The translations under genes and the position numbers were made by a program. Shown here in pieces: positions 38,540 through 49,907 of a stretch of 64,000 bases of DNA; the stretch's first letter is position 1, and each line of letters starts with the position of its first letter. This stretch comes from Mesostigma viride (Eukaryota > Streptophyta > Mesostigmatophyceae > Mesostigmatales > Mesostigmataceae): contig RPFO01000041.1 in the NCBI GenBank assembly GCA_009746045.1, positions 2,152,613 to 2,216,612 of the forward strand. Direction: 5' to 3'. The notes beneath the pieces were generated by a model. That model was not told where the DNA came from, made no database searches, and saw nothing but the letters and a program-made list of their open reading frames with translations.

Positions 38540-39523
38540 CTATGGCCGCCCGTGTAAGGGGTCCATGAGCCCACGGAGCAGGGGGTACTGCCTCTCCGCC
38601 TTCTCCTCCAGCTTGGTGAGGGCATCTGCAGGGTTGTCCACACCAGGCACATGTTCAATGTGAGCTAGGTAGGACATCTCCTTGAGCAACAAGTAGTCAA
38701 GGTCCCTGCTCCTGGCCAGCTGCCTGTGCACAAATTGCACCATGCCCATGCTATCAGTCCTCACCAGTGTGTGCAGCTGCAACCTACAGGAAGCCACTTG
38801 ACATAGCTGGTAGAAGAGCTCCCTCAAGTAAAGAGCAGTATGCAGCCCTTCACAGATTGCCCTGCACTCAGCAATATCACTGCTGGGTGTAACCCTGTTC
38901 TGCAACCGACTGTACCAGGTAACAAGTGAGGTGTGATCTTGCTCCAGGGTAACTAATGCTGCTGCCCGGCCCCTGACCTCTGTGACCTTCCTATTGTCCA
39001 TAGAACTGTCTACATAGAGAACCATGTCAAGGGGCTTGTACAAATCCACAGGACCCAGTATGAGAGGGGGAGACATCATGACAGCCTGCACCACACTCTC
39101 AGCACCCACCTCAACCAGCTGGGAATCAGTAAGTCGACTCAGAACCAGCAAGTCAGGGGCACATATACTTGCAAGCCATGCCAGCATGCCCCTGATGGTA
39201 GCACACCTAGCCTGCGTGATGGGCTCCTGCAATGCATCTACAATCTGCTGTGGGTAGTCCTTACCACCCTCCATCCTGATGAACCACGAGCCCTTGGCTT
39301 GGAACAACGTAGCCTGCATGCCACAGAAGACCATAGGCTCATTCTCCACCATGTGCTGTATCTTACCCAGCTCAAACCGCTTCTGGATCTTAGCCAAGAC
39401 AGCCTCAACCCAGTCTGGTGGACCTATGAGATGCAGGTCATCACCATGCAGTGAGGCAAAGACAGGAAGGCCATTGTAGGACCCTTGGAACAAACAGGGA
39501 TCCACTGGAGACACAGAACCCAC
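38540..39523 (-). CDS. Reverse transcriptase (3' part) and RNase H of element B
   Basis: 327 residues in a frame overlapping the end of the integrase-protease-RT frame by about 80 bases. It starts with RT palm residues (FASLHGDDLHLIGPPDW; HGDD at the YxDD position, as in element A), the RT connection, then RNase H: MVLYVDSSMDNRKV (Asp), SSDIAECRAICEGLHTA (Glu), VRTDSMGMV (Asp), and HIEHVPGVDNPADALTK. The ADALTK ending is typical of Ty1/copia-type RNase H. One frame change near 39500 separates this from the upstream pol frame. Confidence 0.78.
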   Translation of the reverse strand: MGSVSPVDPCLFQGSYNGLPVFASLHGDDLHLIGPPDWVEAVLAKIQKRFELGKIQHMVENEPMVFCGMQATLFQAKGSWFIRMEGGKDYPQQIVDALQEPITQARCATIRGMLAWLASICAPDLLVLSRLTDSQLVEVGAESVVQAVMMSPPLILGPVDLYKPLDMVLYVDSSMDNRKVTEVRGRAAALVTLEQDHTSLVTWYSRLQNRVTPSSDIAECRAICEGLHTALYLRELFYQLCQVASCRLQLHTLVRTDSMGMVQFVHRQLARSRDLDYLLLKEMSYLAHIEHVPGVDNPADALTKLEEKAERQYPLLRGLMDPLHGRP

Positions 39524-41810
39524 AAGTATTCTTCAAGAATTTCTCTAGGCTCTTTCTCCAGATAATGGGACTGGACCTGAGACCTTCCAACCCTTTCAGA
39601 ATTCTCAGGTACCTGGCCTTTATCTCTGCTCTCCATACAGCAGGTACAGTCACAAAGAAAGGAGGGATATCTCTCCAAGTCTGCCTAGCCTGATCTTGGT
39701 CACCCTTGAGAAAAGCCCTCTTGAAATCAATCAGCACAGAGCTATAGGGCACACCCTTAACCAGAAAAGACAGAAATATACACAGCAGAATCCTCCACGT
39801 GTCATGCAGCATCCCTGGAGTATAGAGCTCCTCATCTAACAACTGGCCAGTGCCATGATACTCGGTTACAACTGGTCTGACATGTGGCACCTGGACACCA
39901 TCAACCTCCTTGAGCTTGAGGACAAACATCAATCTGAGCAGCTGGTGAACTTCTGGCAGCTCATCCACAGGTTCTGCACAGTTGGAAACTATCCACTCAT
40001 GCCCAGAAGCAACAAAGCCAAGAGTCCATGCCTTAGCCATCTTGGGGCTCTGCATCATCTCGACTAGCTGGCGCCAGGGAATAGGACTGTGAGCAGCTAT
40101 CTGGTACCTGTTTACCCCTAACTGCCTTGGATCAAAGGTGGTTGGGATTATCAACAAGTCCTCAGCTATGGGCTCCTGACTCTGAGGACCCTCAGCTGGC
40201 TGACTCCTAACAGCCTTCACCGCCACTGCAAGACCCTGGGAATAGTGATATCTTTCAAGGGGGAGGCTGCCCCTGCCTTCTAGTGCCAACTCATCAGAGG
40301 TCAAAGTAACCCCTGGCATGCACAAGAAGTTCTGTCCCAGAATGGCAGGCCCCTTATAGCCCTCTACCACACAGAACGTGGTGGGCACCCCTAAGATAGG
40401 CACACTCACTTCCCCAAGGATCTTCATGGACACCTTTCCTGAGAAATCAGACACAGCAAGGCAACTGGGATGGGACATCTGTAAGCCTACAGCATCCTCT
40501 TCCCTGATGACAGACACCTGTGAGTTGGTATCTACCTCCATTGTAGCTGCCCAGCACGACCCCCACCCCGTGAGCTTGGATACCTTGGGATCATGTTTGC
40601 TGCGCATGAGTGCTCGGATGACGTCCGCCATGAGAGGCCCCCGGGCCTTAGGTGGCTGCCCCGTCCCCTCTGGCCTTGTGACAGTTGCTTCAGCAGCCTC
40701 CTCCTGCTCGTCATCTTCCAGCAGGGACAGACCATCATCCACCACCAGAGGATTGTTAGCTGCTGCTGCCTGGCTCTGGCCTGGCTCCTCAACCCAGCTG
40801 GGAGGGCCTGGCCCGTCTGCAGGCCAGATTGCATGTGGCCTTCTTTCCTTGACATGAGCCCAGGACAACCTGTACACGTGCCTTGGATCCTTTTCCAAAG
40901 CCACCAGGCAAGATCTGTTAGCTTCTTCCACACGAGTGACAACCCCATCCTGCCACTTCCCCCGCTTGCCTGGAATAGATGGTTCCTTCCACATCCTGAC
41001 CTTCAGCCCCACCTGAGGCCTCAGCACATTCCAGTTCTTGTCCTTACGTCTCAGCTGGGCAAATAACCTATCTGCCTTCCTAAGACTGGCCTGCACCACG
41101 TTCTCAGGTAACAAGCTATACTGCAGGGCCAGGGGAGAGACAGCCACACCATCAAAGTAATAGTTAACCCTGTGGTTCAGCTGCTCTTCTATCCCCTTAC
41201 ACCAGGCTGCCCTCTCTAAGGCAGATGCCACAAGTGGCACTGACTCTGCTGCTAGCACCACTGTCTTCACTTCACGTATGGATCTCTCTACAGCCCCTTG
41301 CTGCCCATGACTCTCCCTGGGGACTACTACCAGCTTACAAGGCAGCTGGTCCTGATGCTTGAGCAAACAGTCAAACTGCAAGTCTGCCTGCACACTCTTG
41401 CACACCCCAAAGCCTGGGATCAGGGCCTTCATACCCAACAACAAGTGGTGCTCCTGCATACCAGGCAGAACGTCTATCAGCCTATATCTGCTGAACCTGT
41501 CCACTGCCACCAATATATACAAGCCCCTGATATGCTGGATATCCATCTGGATGTCGCCACGCTCCCTAGCAGGCTCCCTAGCATGGGACTGAGGTGGGTG
41601 AACAGCATTCTCCTGGCAACCACAGTTCTCAGCAGCAGCCTGGCATGCCTCCCACAAAGGCTCCCTACCTAGCTTCCAAGCAAACATTGCTGCCTGCCCA
41701 GAATGCCCAAACATATGATGCAATCTATGGCCAGCCTCAGCATAGCTCAGCACTCTGTCAGTACTGACCTGGCGAGACGTCTGAACCGTGTGTGGGGACA
41801 CATGATCCAC
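39441..41810 (-). CDS. Integrase - aspartic protease - reverse transcriptase polyprotein of element B
   Basis: 789 residues in one uninterrupted frame (opens at a GTG; the upstream link to Gag is in another frame). Residues about 25-70: H-H-C-C zinc region (AGHRLHHMFGHSG, then CGCQ). About 85-180: DDE core (IQMDIQH, VQADLQFD, GAVERSIREVK). About 270-330: Trp/Lys-rich segment. About 423-510: retropepsin-like region (TMEVDTNSQVSVIREEDA, then VSVPILGVPTTFCVVEGY, then AILGQNFLCMPGV), aligning strand for strand with the element A domain; the catalytic triplet is DTN rather than DTG. From about 600: RT, with LIDFKRAFLKGD near 698. Because all three domains are in one frame, the INT-PR-RT order cannot be an artefact of frame joining. 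Confidence 0.8.
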   Translation of the reverse strand: MDHVSPHTVQTSRQVSTDRVLSYAEAGHRLHHMFGHSGQAAMFAWKLGREPLWEACQAAAENCGCQENAVHPPQSHAREPARERGDIQMDIQHIRGLYILVAVDRFSRYRLIDVLPGMQEHHLLLGMKALIPGFGVCKSVQADLQFDCLLKHQDQLPCKLVVVPRESHGQQGAVERSIREVKTVVLAAESVPLVASALERAAWCKGIEEQLNHRVNYYFDGVAVSPLALQYSLLPENVVQASLRKADRLFAQLRRKDKNWNVLRPQVGLKVRMWKEPSIPGKRGKWQDGVVTRVEEANRSCLVALEKDPRHVYRLSWAHVKERRPHAIWPADGPGPPSWVEEPGQSQAAAANNPLVVDDGLSLLEDDEQEEAAEATVTRPEGTGQPPKARGPLMADVIRALMRSKHDPKVSKLTGWGSCWAATMEVDTNSQVSVIREEDAVGLQMSHPSCLAVSDFSGKVSMKILGEVSVPILGVPTTFCVVEGYKGPAILGQNFLCMPGVTLTSDELALEGRGSLPLERYHYSQGLAVAVKAVRSQPAEGPQSQEPIAEDLLIIPTTFDPRQLGVNRYQIAAHSPIPWRQLVEMMQSPKMAKAWTLGFVASGHEWIVSNCAEPVDELPEVHQLLRLMFVLKLKEVDGVQVPHVRPVVTEYHGTGQLLDEELYTPGMLHDTWRILLCIFLSFLVKGVPYSSVLIDFKRAFLKGDQDQARQTWRDIPPFFVTVPAVWRAEIKARYLRILKGLEGLRSSPIIWRKSLEKFLKNTCGFCVSSGSLFVPRVLQWPSCLCLTAW

Positions 41811-42105
41811 TCCTGAGGTTCCAGGGCTTCCTGCAGGCCATCCTGACTCCCCAAGCCAGGTCCTGCTCCCTGGACCGCTCCAGGCCCTTCCAGCAAGGTC
41901 CTTTGGCCCTCCAGGCCAGCACCTGCTGGAGACCCACCACCTGCATGAGGCATAGGGAATTCAGCTGCAGCATTGTTATTGCAATCCAGTGGAAGAACAA
42001 CATCTTTACACCCTTGGTGCTGCACAAGGGGCACACCCCCATCCTTATGTACATCCAGCACACCTTCCCCAAGGGGTGATTGACTATTTACAGGGGATGA
42101 TGTAG

Positions 42106-43462
42106 CTAGTCACTGCTGCCCCGACTGGCCCCTGCCCCAGCAGGCTTGGCCTTCCTGTCAGGACACTCACGACGCCAGTGACCTTCCTTGCCACACACAA
42201 AGCATGCTCCACCCTTCTTCCCAGACCCAGCCCCACCCTTGCCAGGCTTCCCTGGCCTCCCTGAGACTGTCCACCCTGCTTGCCCTGGTTGCCTTGAGCT
42301 TGGCCCTTGCCTTGCCCTTGGCCACCCTTACCCTGCTGACCACCAGCTTGCTGGCTCCCAACCCCTCCTTGGGAACCTGCACCCTTGCCACCCTGAGCCC
42401 CCTGCCTCTGGCGCCTGAAGCGCTTACGCTTGTTGGGCCTTGCCCCATCACGGGCTGGGTACCCGGGGACATCACCTTGGCCCTGCACAGCGGAGGTGGC
42501 ATTGCTGCCATGGGACTGGATAGCTTTGCAGGCAGGATCTGGCTTCCTTATGCTGAGGATTACAAGCTCCAGAGCACGCAAGGAGCCATCAGTCTGGTTA
42601 AGAAACATGCGGGCACTGTTCCTCCCATCCACACTCAAACCCATACGGTCCAGGAAATAGTCTGCCAAGGCCCTATCTGTGACCAGGAAGCCATACTTGG
42701 CCCCCTTGTCCCTGATACGGTTGAGCCTAGCCCATTCCTCTGCCACAGGACCCACTATCTCAAAGGTGTCATACTGATGTTTATAGTAGTTGGTGAGGTT
42801 GAGAACCTTGTCAGAGAACTCCTCCCTCAACCCATCCAGGAACTGTGCCCAGGTTAGCTTATCCTTGACACCAGTCCTAGCCTTTTCCCTGACACGCTCT
42901 GACGAGTCCCTGTTGCACGTGGACGAGTGAAACACTTGCACTAGGTTGACAGTGGGGTCCACGGAGAGCACAACCAGCTCCATGTCCTCTAGCCACTTGT
43001 CTAGAGCTTCCTGTGCTAGTGGTGGGTTAAGAGGCTTTTGTCCATTCATAAGCGTGACTGCACTCATGTGAGGTCTCGACCCTGGCAGCGCTTTCACCGG
43101 CTCCACCACAGTGGGTGTCACAGCAACAACGCCACTTGGGCCAGCAAGCACAGGGGAGAGCACATCCACGTGAGGCCTCTTACCATTGCCGTCAGCGGAG
43201 GGGTCCCTCTTACGCTTCTCCACGGCAGGTTGCCCATTCGCCACCGTTATTGCATCAGATGCTCCTAGTGCCCGCGCCTTGCGCGCCTCCTCCACCGAGT
43301 CTTCGTGCCGTCTCTTGCTGCCTGGTCTCTTTCCCCCATCGCCCTCGCTGGCTGGGATCGCCTCCCCCACCAGCTGCTCCTTGTCTTGCCGAGGCTCCTG
43401 GCTTGCCCAGCCGGTGCCTCCATCTCGCCCTTGTCGCCGTCTCCCGGTTTGCCACGAGGCAT
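42106..43462 (-). pseudogene. Gag of element B, frameshifted
   Basis: Most of Gag is in the frame spanning 42300-43400: a charged N-terminus with basic KRKRDPSADGNGKRPH, a capsid-like core (ALDKWLEDMELVVLSVDPTV, KLTWAQFLDGLREEFSDKVL, EEWARLNRIRDKG), then a Gln/Gly-rich tail. The zinc knuckle CFVCGKEGHWRREC (C-x2-C-x4-H-x4-C) is in another frame near 42165-42205, so one indel lies at about 42250-42300. The best ATG (43462, behind a TATA-like gtatata) is in yet another frame, so a second indel near 43400 is likely. Confidence 0.7.
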
Positions 43463-43487
43463 TATATACAGTGGGATGACAAAACAA

Positions 43488-44685
43488 AACAGGCGATAGA
43501 CAAGGAAAACTGGCTCAAGCGCTGGTGCTGCCGGAAGAAGCCGCTGGATGCTCCTCAGCTATGGCCTCCTCTTCACGCTCCTGCGCTGTGCGTGCCACCG
43601 GTGTCCCCACGCGCGGAACTGAGCGGACCTCCTCCGCGTTGTAAGGACCGAGCACACGGCTCACCGGCCTCCCGGCTGCTGTCTGCTCTACCGGCAGTCT
43701 AGGCGCACTGCCACGGCGATACCACTGAAGATTCCTGACCCACCGACTACCACACCTCGCCGGTCGTTCCGCGAGCCCCGACCAATCTCCCCAAAATCGT
43801 GTTCCGGCTCAAAGGGATGTTTAACTCTGCCCTGCGCCTGGCCGAGTATCCCTCGTTTGTGCCGTCACCCTCGTCAATCTGTTGTGACGAGCGGGCTATG
43901 ATTCCCGTTGGCGGTCCACGAACTGCTCGTGGAACTCCTCGTCGGAGACGTCTCGACCGGTGATGACTGTCACCGTCGGCCCAGTCGCCCCTGGCCTGCT
44001 CTGCAACCTCGGAGTGTCCAAGGTCGACCAAATCCCGGCGGCCGCGTAGTGATCACCCAGTGATCGGCGTGACCACGCGCCTCTTGGATCAGAATGTTTA
44101 CCAGGTGCTCACACGTTTGAGCCACCACCTCGGCCGAATCCCACGGGCTATCGGCCTCGCGCGTCTGCGCGTCCCGTATAATATGTGACGCGTCGGTCCC
44201 CTCCCCCAGCGAGCTTGTCGCCACCCAGTGATTATACAATCTGGTTCCACCTAAACAGATGGCCACCAGTTGGCCCAGCGTTTCACGCGCTAAGTCCAGC
44301 GCCTGGATGGTTACGTGCCCGCCCTGGTACGCAACTTCTAACTGTAGATCAACGAAGCAATTTCGTCGCGAATGGCGACGAGGCGCTCCGTGCAGACCCG
44401 TCCTGTTTCCCCTGGCGACGTCGTCGCCCTAATCCTCATCACCACAGGGTCGTTTGCCGACGGCCCTGCTGCGTTACCGAACACAGCGACCCAACCTCCT
44501 TCCGCAAGGCCCCTCGCAACGTGGGCCGCTTGCACAAATGTAGAAGCGTTGGACGGGTGATTATAGGGGAAAATGCGTCTTCGCGCGCCGGCAACTCTGG
44601 AGCTGCTTCGCGCCTGGGAGATGACTCAGGTGTAACCCGAGCCTCGGCCGACATGAAACCTTGCAAACAGAAATGCAATAGTACG
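43488..44685 (-). pseudogene. Leader ORF remnant upstream of gag in element B, unknown
   Basis: The 1.2 kb between the 5' LTR and gag is unusually long and looks formerly coding. From an ATG at 44678 one frame reads MSAEARVTPESSPRREA. A second frame continues from about 44540 (AAHVARGLAEGGWVAVFGNA), and a third from about 44360 to 44030 (GHVTIQALDLARETLGQL, LYNHWVATSSLGEGTDASH, VVAQTCEHLVNILIQEA). The pieces follow one another in order with helical, protein-like composition, suggesting a protein of about 200 residues or more broken by two indels. I do not recognise it. An extra gene ahead of gag is uncommon in LTR retrotransposons. Confidence 0.4.
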
Positions 44686-45332
44686 AGTTAGCGACAGCCA
44701 GAACTGTGAGTTCCTGGTCTCTCACGCCACACAACGGGATGAGCCAAAGTTGCAAGGCAGCAACCTTTTAACCCGTGCACCAAGCCACGACCACGGTGAG
44801 CGGTTCCACGTCCAATGTGGGAGCCTCGGTTCGTGCTTGCCAAGATAGCTGGTCATCCCCCATGACCAAGCTATATCCTTTGCGTTGTTCCTCGTTCCCA
44901 TCGGCGTGACGAGGCACGTGCAGGCAGGCAAGCAAATCCTCAACGTCCACTGGCATCAGTGCAGAGCCAGGACGAACTGGATTTGCCTAGACTCTGCAAC
45001 CTAGGAAGTACAGGACCTGTCACAAGCCTGCAAGGCCTAGTATCCTTGCAGACTTGTGCCAGTTCCTGTAGTCCACCAGTCACAGGCTGCTGCTCCTCTG
45101 GTCTACGTGGACCACAGTCACGTGATAGTCAGGCTAAGCCTGTGCAGGCACGGCCTGCCACGTGTCCTGTCCACTATACCAGAGGACTGTACCCTAGTCG
45201 GCCACGGACGGCTAGGACTTCGGGACCTCATATCTTTCTCGTCCCTTGTCTGTTTCAGGCGGTCAGCACGGCGTTGGAAAGGTCTTTCCAAACTGCATCC
45301 ACTTAGCATATTGGTTGCCCAAAATGCTAACT
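44686..45332 (-). repeat. 5' LTR of element B (right copy)
   Basis: 647 bp, near-identical to 36886-37533 and followed by the duplicated gacct that restores the LINE frame. Confidence 0.88.
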
Positions 45333-45820
45333 GACCTGTACCAGGGCATGCCCTATATCACCAGCACCATTAAGCAACGCCGCCTGCAGCTAGTAGGGCA
45401 CCTAGCTCGCACCAACCAGGTAGACACCTCACGTGGCCCCCCCGCAGGACTGCGACCAGCCCAGCCTGGCCGGCACCTCCTGACGTGGGCTGGGCCCAGT
45501 GATGTTAGACGCCGCAAGGCCCGCACCTTCAAAGAACAGCTAGTAGAGGACATGGGGGGCCTAGGCCTCTCCGTGATTTGGAAGAAGATGATGGACAAGG
45601 CCAAGTGGGCCCAGGTTATAGAGGACAACGAGCCCCCCCCAGTGGGGAAGCGCCCGCGTGTGCAATCCCGCGGGAGGCACGCCAGATAGCTCCCCTAGGG
45701 CAGCGTGCGGCTGCCTAGATAGATGTTGTAGTTAGAATGCTGTTAGATAGATGTAGTATGTAGCCGATGTAGATAGATTAGACCGGTAGGAATGTTTGCA
45801 CCCATCCATCCATCCATCGG
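45333..45820 (+). pseudogene. LINE reverse transcriptase, copy 2, 3' part and 3' tail
   Basis: The frame resumes at DLYQGMPYITSTIKQRRLQL and runs through VGHLARTNQVDTSRGPPAG and LSVIWKKMMDKAKWAQVI to a stop at about 45687. It matches copy 1 around RRLGLAGHLARTDQVDTS, confirming continuity with 36046-36885. A 3' UTR with gatagatgttag-type repeats ends in a (catc)n run at about 45803-45818, the probable LINE 3' end. Confidence 0.8.
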
Positions 45821-45870
45821 GGTTAATGCTACGTGACTCCCCAACGGGAGCACGAGTCTAATTAATTACT
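45805..45870. repeat. 60-bp repeat with hairpin, copy 1
   Basis: catccatcggggttaatgct, then an inverted repeat gactcccc...ggagcacgagtc, then taattaatta. Copy 2 is at 47916-47975, between the two TTAA elements, and part of it (gcacgagtctaa) recurs at 46090. Confidence 0.75.
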
Positions 45871-46202
45871 TAATGGAGGCAGATGGTGCGCAAGGATAGA
45901 TGGCAAGTAGTGATGAAGGAGACCACCCCCAAGCCTGTGGGGGCTCCGCGTGTGACCAAGTATGGCATTCATAGCGATTCGGGCTGCGCCGGTGCCCACA
46001 CGGCCCTGTAACTAGGACCTAGATAGCTTATACCTTATAGATAGCTTATATGATGAATAGCTTATAAATTCAATTCAATTCAATTCCATGCACGAGTCTA
46101 ATTTATTAATTAATTAATCCATTCCATCCCATGTTCCCCTCCCACTGAGGACTTATGCTCACGTGACGCAGTCACGTGTCAATCAATTAATTAATTAATT
46201 AA
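45871..46202. other. No gene recognised; AT-rich with ttaattaatt runs
   Basis: Short low-complexity tracts (aattcaattc and ttaattaatt) and no coding potential. The region ends at the TTAA target of the next element. Confidence 0.5.
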
Positions 46203-47912
46203 CCCGTGTTTTTTTACAACGCGATACATCGCGTTGTAGGGTTAGAACGCGATGTATCGCGTTGTAATCTGACACGTGGCAAACCTATTAAACATGCGAT
46301 TTTTGGTCTGAAACTTTCAACATAGGTCAGAAACATCTCATAGAATTCAAGAAAAAATCCTGGTATTTTTGGTATTTTTTTGTGACAGCTGCAAACAAAT
46401 ATGTACCACTGAAATCAGGCATTTTCGCGGGACGAAGGTGAAGACGACGGCGATGGCGGCAGGTAGATCTCGCCAGTTTTCGCGCGAATTTCAGTGGCTG
46501 TTGGGTGGCACGACCATGATGATGCGTTCAAAGGTTGATAATTAGGTTTCTACGAGTTTGTTGAGGTACTGGGGCAAAGGAAACTTAGTTTTTTCCAGTT
46601 TCTTACCCAACTTTCATGCGGAAACCCTGGAAACCGGCATACATATTATTACGTCAAGACTCGGGTCTGCTGCGGCTGCCACCATGCTTGGTATTTCCAT
46701 GGTGTTTCGACTTCTTAACACATGTTTATTCATTCCGAACGCCCGGACTCTCGGCTAAACCGAGATTTGTGCAGACTTTAATTGGGTAGCTCCGGGCATG
46801 ATGGTGCCTGCAAATAGCGTAAGGCGTGACCGTGGCTATTGCTACGGTATGCTGTATTTTCCTGGAAATGGCCTCTGCCACCGGCTCAATAGTGCTTGCA
46901 GGCGTAAGTATATCGTGTTTCTACCTAGTAGCTGCCAGTTTTCCACTTATTTCTGCCGACCTCTGCCCAGCCTCTCTAAGACTGACCGCCATCCTACTCG
47001 ACGTTGCTTGCATGTCAGCCATAGCAGGTTGCAGTTGTGCAGTATTTAGGTGCTGTATACGTCGTCAAGCCGCATATATCGTGAGGATTGGATGTTGATG
47101 GTTTATACTGCGTTGATTGTGCAAGAAGATCAGCTAGGTGCCCATAATCATGGTGTATAATCATGTGTTGTTAGCATCTTGCCACCATTTGCTAGCATGC
47201 ATTCCAGCGTCATCTTTGCCTGCATGTAAGCTCATGGATCACTCAACCTATCCAAGCCTTGCATTACACGTGCCTCTTTCTTTCAGTATTGCACGCGTTA
47301 TGGAATGACAACCCACCACCTCCGTTCCCACGAGGCATGTGCTCAACACGTTGTGAGAGTGGATGATGCTTTGGCTATGGCTGCCTGATTCAGTCATATT
47401 AGGTCATCCAGTCATGATGTTTGATGCATGTTTGATGCTGTATAACTTATACAACACCTATTTTCAACGTTTTGACCCTCCAAGCTCACTATGGCCTCAT
47501 TTATGGGGCTCGTGTCGTTGCGTAATGTTGTGAAGGGCTCTCATGTTTCCCACTGCGTTGTACTGCGTTGTAATTGTGATGCTAATGAAAAATAGCTCCA
47601 GTGGCCCAATGGGCCTGAGTTTTGTTTCAAAGAGCCTGCATATGTTGCCCATAGCTCGTGCAAGAAGCCAGATTTTTTTCATGAACCATTTGTGAATAAG
47701 CACATGACTTGTGACCTAGGGTCAAGAAATCGCGGTCATGGTCAGACCCCCCTGTATTCAAACCAGTGTATCTCTCTAATGAATAAGCAGTTTGTAGGTC
47801 TGAGTAGCTCAAAAAATCCTTTGATTTATGGGCTTTTAGGAAAGTATATACATGACCATGAAAAAAAAATTTCCTTAGGTGATATATCGCGTTCTAAATT
47901 AAAAAACACGGG
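46203..47912. mobile_element. Non-autonomous TTAA-flanked (piggyBac-like) DNA element 1
   Basis: Flanked by TTAA on both sides (46199-46202 and 47913-47916) with perfect 12-bp terminal inverted repeats CCCGTGTTTTTT/AAAAAACACGGG. TTAA duplication plus ends starting CCC and ending GGG is the piggyBac signature. Sub-terminally on the left are two palindromes built on aacgcgat(a/g)ta/catcgcgtt (46217-46266); on the right, a half-site gatatatcgcgttc (47881-47894). The 1.7-kb interior has no transposase; small frames (66-90 codons) show no motif. Confidence 0.7.
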
Positions 47913-47915
47913 TTA

Positions 47916-47975
47916 ATCCATCCATCGGGGTTAATGCTCCGTGACTCCCCAACGGGAGCACGAGTCTAAATAATT
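47916..47975. repeat. 60-bp repeat with hairpin, copy 2
   Basis: Matches 45805-45870 with a few changes (gctccgtgac versus gctacgtgac). It lies between the two TTAA elements, so the target region itself was duplicated or the elements hit two copies of one repeat. Confidence 0.75.
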
Positions 47976-48619
47976 AACTCGCGTTAGCACATTTATAACG
48001 CAATTTTTTGCGTTATAACACTTTATTTCAATTAAACACATCTAATGAAGCAAGCATGATATGGGCTATCTGAGGCCAGTTATGAATTCTCTGAGATATA
48101 TAAAAAAATGTAGTATATGGTCTTGGCATGTAATTCCCAGCCTGGCTATGTGAAATTCAAAGTTGAAGACACATTAATTAATTAATTAATTATCAACATC
48201 ACTCCGTTGGGAGTCAATGTAGCACATATCCCTGAGAAGGGGCATATGGCTTTAAATACATCCTAGGCTACTTCATGCAAGGGTGGGAATGTAAGCAACA
48301 CTTGCTCTAGGTGCCGCAAGGGCACCTGCACCACCATGCTGTCTCAGGTTCAACCCAGCTAAGGGGATCCTGGCACGGGGGAGGAAGATCATCATGGCTA
48401 TGCAAGGGCTAGGGCATGGCTTCTCGACAGAGAGCATCTCTCTGCATGGCATAGCATGGCTAAGTTCTTAATGCAACATCCATGGGGGTCCCATTATAGA
48501 CAAAGCATGGCTAAATGTTGAAGGCATCATCCATGGGGGCCATTATGGGCGCACATGCGCGTGGGCCACATGCTAGGCTAAGCCTTACTAATCTACACTA
48601 CTGGTATATATATTCCTAG

Positions 48620-49027
48620 CTCCTGGCCTATGGCGACGTCGGGCACCATCGTGTGGTGCCCTTTGTCCTGGAGGAGTTTGGGGCCATGGGGCCCCTGACC
48701 TCCGCCTTCTTCAAGGAGTGTTGCCGGCTCCGGGAGGACCGGCTGGACCTGGAGGGCCAGCGGGCCCCATGGTCGGCGCGGACCTGGACGTCATATTGGC
48801 GTCAGCGCTTGTCGGTGGCGCTGACTCGGGCCATGGCTGACATCATGCTCCGCCGTACGCGGGCTGATTTTGCGGTGCAGCAGGGCTATTAGGTTCCTCC
48901 CGTTAGGCGTTTCCATTGGTCTTATCGTAGTATAGAGCTTTGACATGGCTCTGTATATAGGTTTATAGCTGGGCGTTTGCTTTGGTTTGAGTGATTTCAC
49001 TCTGTTGTAAGTAATTATATTTTTTAA
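48620..49027 (+). mobile_element. 5'-truncated RLE-type LINE, second copy
   Basis: 408 bp flanked by the 14-bp duplication atatatattcctag (48606-48619 and 49028-49041). It encodes the last 80 or so residues of the same LINE protein as at 3.7-4.4 kb (LAYGDVGHHRVVPFVLEEFG onward), nearly identical at the DNA level including the 3' UTR. This ties the left island and the right half of the window to the same genome. Confidence 0.85.
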
Positions 49028-49367
49028 ATATATATTCCTAGTCTGAGGTGGCAGGAGGGGGCTGCCAGGGCTTGTGGTCAACGTGAAGACACATGGGTCT
49101 CGTAAACTATGACCCCCTCACACTACAAGGGGCCGGTATGCCACATGGGTCAAGTATTGCAGGCACTGAATTTTTTGGAGTAAAAGCAATATATGTAGAC
49201 CCTCGTGGCTGCATATGGGCTTGAAATAAGCAGCCCTCCTATTTTCCCCACACCCATGAAATTATAACACTATAACACTGGGTAGACAAGTGGGTGCACA
49301 CAAAAGGCACCGTGGGCCCCTTGGGGGGCATAAACCCATGGAGATGCACAAACTAAGCCCAGATATG

Positions 49368-49871
49368 TCAAAATAAGACAGGGCAACCACCTGCAGCCAA
49401 TAATACAAGCTGGCCACATGCCACACTTAACGAGAAGAGCGGGCACTGCGGCCAGACCCCCCCGAGGACGGGGTAGCCGTGCCACCGCTGGCCCGCTTCT
49501 TCTTTGGCCTCTTTGGCGTCCTTGGCGTCTTCTCCGTGTAGCTGGGCCTCCCGCCTCACTGCATGCTCCACCAGGCGGATGCCCTCCTGCTGCCAGTCGG
49601 CCTCCTTCCAGCCCTCGGCGTCCTTTACCACCCACCCCGCCAGGTCTGCCAGCTCGGCCTCAATGGCGTCCTCCACCGACTTGGCCTGCAGCTCCGGATC
49701 CACAAAATCATCCTCATCCGCCTCCTCTTCCTCCTCATCGCTCGTGACATTGCCGGCCTTGGCAGCCTCCCTTGCAGCTCGCTTGGTCGAGGTCTTGCTC
49801 TTGGACCCCGCAGGCCGCCCTCGCTTTCTTTTCTGAACCGGCGCCGGCTCCTCCTCCTCCTCCTCCTCCTC

Positions 49872-49907
<36 letters not shown>

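Larger units (their letters stand above)
36886..45332 (-). mobile_element. LTR retrotransposon B (INT-PR-RT-RH order), nested in a LINE
   Basis: An 8.4-kb element, coding on the minus strand, with LTRs of 648 bp (36886-37533) and 647 bp (44686-45332) differing by one indel (gcgatcagcc versus gcgacagcc), flanked by the 5-bp duplication gacct (36881-36885 and 45333-45337). LTR termini are AGTTAG...CTAACT as in element A. Order on the minus strand: leader ORF remnants, Gag with zinc knuckle, integrase, aspartic protease, reverse transcriptase, RNase H. It splits the LINE reverse transcriptase frame exactly at the duplicated GACCT. Confidence 0.88.
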
